A stretch of DNA of 64,000 bases from Hemicordylus capensis (lineage: Eukaryota; Chordata; Lepidosauria; Squamata; Cordylidae). The position numbers were made by a program, and so were the translations under genes. Positions 29,001-38,000 of the stretch are shown here, piece by piece (positions within the stretch are counted from its first letter, which is position 1; every line of letters starts with the position of its first letter). Below the pieces are notes generated by a model. The model worked only from the letters and a program-made list of their open reading frames with translations, was not told where the DNA came from and did not search any database. Location: the NCBI RefSeq assembly GCF_027244095.1, contig NC_069669.1:5730501-5794500 (forward strand), written 5' to 3'.

Positions 29001-32000
29001 ATATACTGAGTCAGGCCATTGGTCCATCTGGCTCAGTATTGTCTACACAGACTGGCAGCAGCCTTTCCAAGGTTTGCAGGCAGGAGTCTCTCTCAGCCCC
29101 ATCTTGGAGATGCTGCCAGGGAGGGAACTTGGAACCTTCCGCATGCGAGCAGGAAGCAGGTGCTCTTCCCAGAGCGGCCCCCTCCCCTCAGGGGAACGTC
29201 TCACAGTGCTCACATATGTAGTCTCCCATCCAAATGCAACCAGGGTGGACCCTGCTTAGCAAAGGGGACAAGTCATGCTTGCTGCCACAAGACCAGCTGA
29301 ACTCAGGAGGACCCTGGGGGCAGAGGCTGCTTTTGCCCAGAAGGGGCCTGATGGATCCTCCCAGAGCCTCTGTCCTTCTCCCGCTTCCATGGCCTGGGGG
29401 GCTTCCACCCCACCCACCCACTGCCCCACAACCCAGCACTTCTTATTCCTCATCACCTGTTGCAATTCCAGCAGCAGTGAGCTCACTGGAACTCAACAGT
29501 AATCCACAGGCTCAGGGGTTTACAATAACCAGTGGAAAAGATAGAAGCGCTTCATTAAAAAGGAATCTTACTTCCTCTACTAATCATTAAGTAATTCGGA
29601 ATAAACTCGGAACAGAACAAAAACTGCCCCCGTGTTGTGGGCTGCCTGCCCAGGAGTAGGAGGGGTTCACCAAGAAGACCAACATTGTCTCAGAGCCAGC
29701 AGACGAAGCTGCTGCCTCCTCGCCATCTTCCGCCCACCCCCGCCGGGGCAGCAGAATCACACCTCTTCCTCTGTGCCCCACAGACCCCGTATTTCTGGAT
29801 GAGCACCAGATGGCCGGCCTCGGAGCTTGACTATGGTGAGTGGCGTCTCGCCGCCTTCTGTGCAAGGAGGAGCTGCATTTCACCCAGGCGGGTGTAGAAG
29901 CAGACAGCTTCCCAGCAGGTGGGAGAGGCCGGGGGCCCCTCTGTGCATCCCCTTTGTGCAGCAGGCCGCCCTGGGCACACAGCATCCTTGGGCACATGCA
30001 GAGGGCCCATCACTCCGGAGGCACCTCCACGCCTCTTCATTCCTCCTCCTCCTCCTCCTCCTCCTCCTCCTCCTCCTCCTCCTGTGCTGGCATCTCTCTC
30101 GGCACCAATGCACCTGGATCTGCTGCTGGGATTCTCCCATCATGCATCTCTCTGGAGCAGGGCTGCCGAACGTTGGTCCCCTGGCTGCTTTTGGACTACA
30201 GCTCCCATAATCCCTAGCCCCAGCGGTCAGGGATGATGGGAGCTGTAGTCCAACATCTGCAGGAGGGCCAGGGTGGTGCAGCCCTGCTCCGGAGAGACGC
30301 TCTGCCGGTGGAAGAACGGGAGAAACGCTACGGCAGTGGCAGGAAAGCCCATCGGGGCCAAGGACTGATAAGCCAGCTGGGGGGGGGGCATTTTGTCCAG
30401 AGCCCCCTCAAAGCTGGAGTGAGGAGCTTCCTGACCAATGAACTTCTCTCACTTTCAGCAATCTATCTGGCTAAGAAGAACATTCGCAAGCAAGGGGAAC
30501 TCACGGATCACGAGAAGGTAATGGGCAAAGGGGGACGAAGGGCTAGTCCTAGTCCTGGCGAATGGTGGGGGTGGGGCTCAGTGGGGGCTGGTGTGCATCC
30601 CTGGGCTCCCTTTCCCACCCAGAATGACATCTATGGAATTCTCTGCCACAAGATGTGGTGACAGCCAACATGGATGGCTTTCAGAGGGGATGGCTATCAG
30701 AGGGGTTTAGGTAAATTCATGTTGGATGGTTCTATCAATGGATACTAGTCTGGTGGCTATAGGCCACTTCCGGCCTCAGAGGCAAGATGCCGTAAATACC
30801 AGTTGCAGGGGAGCAACAGCAGGAGGGAGGGCATGTCCTCACCTCTTGCCTGTGGGCTCCCCAGAGGCATCTGGTGGGCCACTGTGTGAAACAGGATGCT
30901 GGACTAGATGGGCCTGATCCATCAGGGCTGTTCTTATGTGCTTAGGAACCTTCTGCTTGCAAGCAGGCAGATGCTCTTCCCAGAGCGGCTCCATCCCCGG
31001 AGGGGAATCTCTTCCAGTGCACACACTTCTAGCCTCCCATTCAAATGCATACCAGGGTGGACGCTGCTTAGCTAAGGGGAGGAGTCCTGCTTGCAACCAC
31101 AAGGCCAGCTCTCCTCCCAACCCTGACATGTGGTGCGTCTCCTTCAGGAGGACTACAACCAGCTGCACAAGAGGATCAACCACACCTGGGACTTTGTGGT
31201 CATGCAGGCGCGGGAGCAGCTCCGGTGAGCCTGCAGGGGCCGCCCTGCGGCGTTCGGGGCCAGCCGGGCAGGGTCAGGGGAGTCGCCCAGCGGTGCTGAT
31301 GCCCCCTCCTCCTTGACAGGGCAGCCAAACAGCGGCGCAGGGGGGATCGCATTGTCACGGAGTGCCAGGAGCAGGCTTACTGGCTCGTCAACAGACCCCC
31401 GGTGAGTAGAGCGGGGTGGAGAGGGCCAGCGTGGCATACTGATTAGAGCGCTGGACTAGGCCTGGGGAGACCCGAGTTCAAATCCCCATTCAGCCATGGG
31501 ACTTGCTGGGTGACTCTGGGCCAGTCACTTAAATAAATAAATAGAATCACCACGTTCAAAGGTGCCCCTTTGCCAAGTTAGCAGGGGTCACTTGCTTAAA
31601 GCTTACTTAAATTATTAGCTTTAGGTAAGCTAGCAATAGAGGAAACCGCAGCGGTTATATACGCCCAGTGTTAACACCTGACCTAAAGGGCCGTAAGTGA
31701 ACCTAGGAAGGTGCCTGATAGAGATATTGTCCGCACTGACTGGCAGCGTCTCTCCAAGGTTTCAGGCAGGCGTCTTTCCCAGCCCTACCTGGAGATGCTG
31801 CCAGGGATTGAACCGGGGGCCTTCTGCATGCCAGGCAGATGCTCTCCCATGCCATGGCCACACGATCCACACAGTTTAGCAATGCTGTCTGTCAGCCACG
31901 CCCACGGCTGTGAACTTCATGGCTGTGGGGATTTGAACCCAGGGCAACCCAGCCTTTAGTACTCCCGATGTGTTTCCATAGGTCACTTGTCAAATTGTCA

Positions 32001-35000
32001 CTTTTGCTTTGCTTTCTTTAAAACGTAGCAAGAAATGTATAGTAGCCAGGCTCTGTCCTAAATGGTAGCACTGGTTTTAGTTTTAGTTGACGAAGTAATT
32101 CTATGGTATGCTGAGTTCTTTCTTTGCTCACTCTCTCTCTCTTATGTTACGTTATGTTATAACCAGTGTTCCCTCGAACAGGGATTCCCAGAAGCTGTTT
32201 ACAACTCCCATAAAGCCCAACCAAAGGCTACTGCAGCTGGGGATGCTGGGAGTTGTAGTCCACAACATCTGGGAATCCCTGTTAGAGGGAACAGTGGTTT
32301 TGACCTGTGGTCACAACAATAAGCTTATTACTGACTTACTAGTCCAATACTCTAACCACTGTGCCACCTTGGTACCTGGTGGGCCTGTAGCTGCTCCCAC
32401 CTTTTGCTTCTAGCTGGTGGGTCCAGCTTCTCTCACCTCTGAGCCAAACAGATAGAGGAGTCCCCAAAACCAGGGCCGGATGACAACATGCTGGGACCCT
32501 AAACAATGTCAGGCTTAAAAGGCCCCATCGCGTTTTTACAAAATGCATTATTCTAACAAAAGACAATGGAAAATAGAAATAATAAAGCTTTATGTTTACT
32601 TGGCAAAGATGCAATGAAAAGCAATTTAACAAAAAACAGTTATTGTACAATAAGCCTATTTGCAACAGAAGTATTTTAAAGTGAAACGACTGTATTGATC
32701 TGAATCAAAGACTAGTTTTTTTTTACAAGTTCTTTGCTGTCAGAAATCTGACATTCAGCGTCCTCTTCCTTTTAAGGTAAATACAGATATAACCTGTATT
32801 TAACCTCTGTTTTTAAGGGAGTTAAATTCAGAATCGGCTTCTCTTTGGGTAAAGATGGTACGCTGTGTAAAACTTGGGATTGACTTGTTGGTTGGTATTC
32901 AGAGGCCCCTCCTCATGTGCGGCCCTAAACTGCAGCTGGTGCCTGCCTCGGGCCCTGCCCGCAGCCCCTTCTAGATGGCCTCAAGGGGCACCCAGTTGGT
33001 CTAGGCTGGGCAGGGTGTGTGCGGGAGTGGGAGAGACCAGGGCACGGATCTCTCCCTGTGAGTCTCAGCCAGTGAGGAGCTGCCCTGCTGACGCAGCCGA
33101 GGAAGGGATCCTCAGGCGGGTTGGTCCCTCTTACTCCAGAAAGCCAGACCCACATCAAGGGCCGGCTCTCCCTGGCTGCCTCCCACGGGCTGCCTGGTGG
33201 GAAAGCCGGCCATCCACGGGGGCCCTGTCCTTTCAAGTGAGCCAGTGAGAGGTGCAGCCGGTCTGCCCTCTGTACGGTGGGGAGAAAGACCCCGTTGGCA
33301 TGAGGAGGCCGGAGTGCTGGGGGTCCCAGTGCCTTGTGCGCTGGCTGTCACCTTGGTCTGAGACCATCCTTGCAGACAGAGAAGGGGGGGGGGCTCCGCT
33401 GCTCCTCCTCGGCCTTGGTAGCCCCTGGGGGCAATGAAGGGAAACCCACACTGCTCTCCTCTGCTTTGCCAGCAGCCGGGAGCCCGGAGTGTGATGGAGC
33501 AGGGGCCTGAACGCAGGAACCGCCAGGGCAGCCGCGTCCAGCTGGTAAGTTCCGTGGGGCGGGTGAGGGGGCGGGGCCTAGCCACGGGAGAGGAGGCCTG
33601 TGTTCGCCCCTCTCCCCGGTGGCCCCTCGGAGTGAGGGGGAGAGTGAAGGAAAGAGGGAGGGGAGGAGCTGGGGGACTCATCGGCTCAATTCTAGCTACA
33701 GCCGGGTGTGGGGTGCTCCAGCCTCAACTTCCCTGGCTGGCTGGCCAGTCCGGTGCTGGGGCCAGCCTGTGCCTCCTGTGCCAAGGGGGAGACGCTTCCC
33801 TTCTGCCTGGGCTGCCCTCCATCGTGCCGGCTCTTGAAAATGCCAGGGTGGCCCGCAGGAAGCCTCCTCCTTCCCGGAGTGTCCGCCCTCTGGTTTCCCC
33901 ATGGCCAGCTAACGAGCAGCCAGCCAGCCACGGCTGTGGGTCCCAGGCGTCTTGGGTCTGATGGGGGTGGAAGGAGAGGCCGGGGGCAGGGGGGAGAGGA
34001 GCTGTCTGCCCGTGCCATGCCCCCCCCCGGATGTGGCAAGCCCTCCCTCTCAAGGGGTGTGTGCCGGTCCCCTCCCTCCTGGAAGTCTGTGTCGCTCCAT
34101 TGACCAAACTAACTCTGGCTTGTGTGTCTGGTCCGGTCTGGGTGCCGAGGGCTGGAGGGGGCAGTGCCTCGCTCAGGCTGGCTGCCGCCTCTCCCCCCCC
34201 GAGGGATGCTGGGTGGGTCGCTGGAGGGGCTGGTGGCTGGAATTGTGTGTGTCCTCCGTGTTGTGTGTCCCCCTCTCTGCCAAGGAGTGACCTCTGCCCC
34301 CCTCGTCCACGCCCCCACCGGCTTGCATGTCCCCAATTGACTTGTGGGCTCTGTTTTCTTCTCTCTCCTGTGTGCCGCTCTGTCCGTCTGTCCGTCCACG
34401 TAAGTCACTAACACGGCCACTAACTTGCTCGTTGCGGCTAGCGTGTGCAGGCGGGGGTGGCCTGTTGATACTTGGAGCGTGCTGGCGTCACTGGCGGGGG
34501 TGGGGGCACCTGGCGAGGGCGAGGGGGGGGCCTGCCTGGGCAAGAGAGGGTCCTTCTGGCTGGTGGGAGGGGGGCTCAGTGTTTAGGGCTGGGCTGGGCA
34601 AGGGGGTGGGAGGGGCGTGGAGTGGAGTGGGGAGAGCTGAGAGGCTGGCTTTTAAGCTGTGACGACGACGACTACTTATATACCGCTTTTCAATGAAAGT
34701 TTCCAAAGCACTTTACATCTAAAAATAATAAATAAGAAGGTTCCCTGTCCCAATCTACAAAGAAACGCAAGGCCATTTAATGTATTTATTTATATCTTAT
34801 TTATTTATATCTGCTTTGGGGACCTTCTGTTGAGAAGCAGTATATAATATTAGTCGTATCTGCAAGGTAGACACCAGCAGCAGCCGCTGGAAGGGTGCTG
34901 TGCTGGGGCTGGATCGGGCCAGATGCTTTGCCCTGGTGCTTCACCTCAGGCCCCTTGAAAAGGTGCTTCCCTGCTCCATCAGCAGGGCCAAGGGCTCAGC

Positions 35001-38000
35001 TGAGCACTGCTCTCTCTGCTCCTCTCTTTCCTAGGAGAAGAACATGGACTACTACAAGCGGGAGGTGAGTGTGTGTGCTGGGGAGTGCCTGACTCGGGCA
35101 CGGGGGAGCCGAGCCAGGCAGAAGAAAGGCCTTGGTCGGTCGGGAGAACCGGGACGGGCTGGGGATCGGATTGCCTTCCGATCCGAGTGCCATCAAGAAG
35201 ATCAGGAATGCAATTTGCAAAACGTGTATTTATCAGTGAGAAACCAATACTCGCGAGAGAGTTGTGTCTGCATTTTATTTATTTATTCATTCATTCATTC
35301 ATTCATTCATTCATTCGATTTCTATGCATCATTCATTCATTCATTCGATTTCTATGCATCATTCATTCATTCATTTATTCATTCATTCAATTTCTATGCA
35401 TCATTCATTCATTCATTCATTCATTCATTCGATTTCTATGCATCATTCATTCATTCATTCATTCATTCGATTTCTATGCCACCCTTGCTAAAAATGGCTC
35501 AGGGCGGTTTACACAGAGAAATAATAAATAAATAACTACACAATCTAAAAACAAACATCAGATAGACCCCAGCAACAGTCACTGGAGGGAAGCCGTGCTG
35601 GGGGCTGGAGAGGGCCAGTTGCTCTCCCCCTGCTAAATAAAGAGAATCACCACATGAAAAAGGTGCCTCTTTGACAAGTGAGCAATATTGTTAACCATCT
35701 AGCTCAGAGCCAGGGGCTCCTCTCTTGGGAGGAGAGGGCCACTCGCTTCTCTGAGGGGGCGAGTTGTGGGTGGGGGACCAGGGAGGACGGGAGGGCCGGG
35801 GAAGGGAGGACCCTGCACTGGGTTCGAGTCCTGGGCACAGTGCTGACTCTGCCCGCAGGGAGGCCAAGGTGGGCCGCTGTGACTGAGACGGCTCATGCCA
35901 CCTCTTGCAGCCGGAGGGTCTCTGAGATGCTCTTTGCCCCCCGGGGGTGCTGGCTGGGGGCAGCTGCTAACCCCTCCTCTTGAATGCAGATCCGATACTT
36001 CCGCACCGCCATGGGCCGGGCCCGTGTCAAGTCTTCCCTCTGCCTGGAAGGGTGAGTGATCCGTGATGCTCTGGGCCAGGGGTAGCTAGCTGGGTGCTCC
36101 TTCCTGTGGACCTCTGGAAGGCGCCCGAGGTGGAGGCGCTCTGGGGCCTGCCCTCTGCCTGGAAGCCGGGGCACAAAGTGACCAGGTGGTGGCTGAAAAA
36201 CCAACTGGCTGCCCCGTGAAGAGGGACTGGGTGCAGGGGTGGGGGCTTCCTCCTGTGGGGTGAGCCACAGCTGGGCACAGAGGCCCGGGAAGGACCGCCA
36301 GGTACCTCTGCCTGGCCCTGCACAGGCCCCATACAATCGGGCAGCCGGAGGAGGAGGAGGAGGAGGAGGAGGGCTCTCCACATGCAAAGCAGACCGCGTG
36401 TGCCTGCCAGGAAGTGCAGCGGCACAAGTGCATCAGTGGGCAAAAGGGAGGAGGGAGGGAAGGAGGAGAGCTGGTCTTGTGTGCATGAAGGGTCCCCTTT
36501 GCTCAGCTGGGTCCTCCCTGCTTTGCATTTGAATGGGAGGCTACATGTGAGAACACCCTAAGAGCTTCCCCTCAGGGGATGGGGCTGCTCTGGGGAGAAC
36601 ACCTTCATGCTTGCATGCGGAAGGTCCCAAGTCCCCTCCCTGGCAGCATCCCCAAGACAGGGCTGTGAGAGACTCCTGCCTGCAACCTTGGAGAAGCCGC
36701 TGCCAGTCGGTGAAGGCAATCCTGAGCTAGATGGACCCAGGGTCTGACTCGGTATATGGGCAGCTTCTTATGTTTCTATGTTCCATCCAAGTACAGGTGG
36801 CCCCCGGTCTCCCGCCACCTCACCCCACCCCGGCCAGGATTTGCCTGTGGCGAGCACAAGTCACGCGGGTTCTCCCGCATTTGGTTCTCTTCCGCTTTCT
36901 GGAGATGCACCCTCTGCCAGGCACCCCCATAGGTGCTCCTGTTGGGGAATCTCCCCTCTGTCCCACTCAACCGGCGCCTTCACTCTGCCTGCTGTCCTCG
37001 CGGCGGGGCCATTCTGTGCCCCCCCCAACCGGCCCCGCCTTGCACGCCTGCTGCCTGTCTTTGCAGATACCTCAAATTCAATGAGCAGTACGTGCCCCAC
37101 GACCCCATCATGTCTGGCTGCCTCCCCAGTAACCCCTGGATCACGGACGACACCATGTACTGGACCATGAACGTCCCCACGTAAGTGCAGGATTTCCCTG
37201 CCGGCTGTGCTGCCCGACACGCCTCTGCTTGGGCACTCATGGCGGGGTGGGGGGAGCTGGGAGCGGGGCTGCCCTATGACCCCGTGGCACGGGCCTCGCC
37301 CTCTTGTTGTAGCGGGCGGCTCAGAGCGGCTCGATTGCACGGCCGCCTCCGCCCCAGTGCGGGTGTCGTCTTTTGCACTCGGGTCCTTCCCTTCTTGCCC
37401 GGCAGGGTGACGGTGCTGACCAAACTGCGGGTGGAGCGCTGGAGTTTCGGCTTCAGCGAGCTGATCAACGATGCTCTGGGACGGGTGCAGCTGCTGGAAT
37501 TCCTCAAGAAAGAGTTCAGCGGTGAGGGATCCTCCTTCGGGCGTGCCGTCGGGAAATGGGGGCCGGCTTCCGTGCTTGAGGAGGCTGCCGGGAGGATCGC
37601 AGGATGTCCTCCTTGTGGTCGAGCAAGCACGAATGGTCCCCTTTGCTAAGCAGGGTCTGCCCTGGTTTGCATTTGAATGGGAGACCACGTGTGTGGGCAC
37701 TGGGAGATATTCCCCTCGGGATGGGGCTGCTCTGGCTGACGGCCCGTTCTCTCCTCCCTTCCCCCCCCCATCCCAGCCGAGAACCTGAGCTTTTGGGAGG
37801 CGTGTGAGGAGCTGCGCTATGGGGAGCAGGCCCGCATTGCTGAGATTGTGGACTCCATCTATCAGTAAGCTGTTTTTTTCCGGGGTGGAAAAAGTTAGCC
37901 TGTTCCGGGTGGCCGTGCTAGCCAAGGGTGGTGCTGAGGGTGTGAGCACTGCCTGGCAGGACTCTCTCTCTGAGGCGGTGGGGTTTGGTCTGTAGGGCCA

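Noticed and set aside
30041-30083. CRISPR array or coding repeat
   Set aside because: Simple (CTC)n microsatellite in an intron; the genome is vertebrate.
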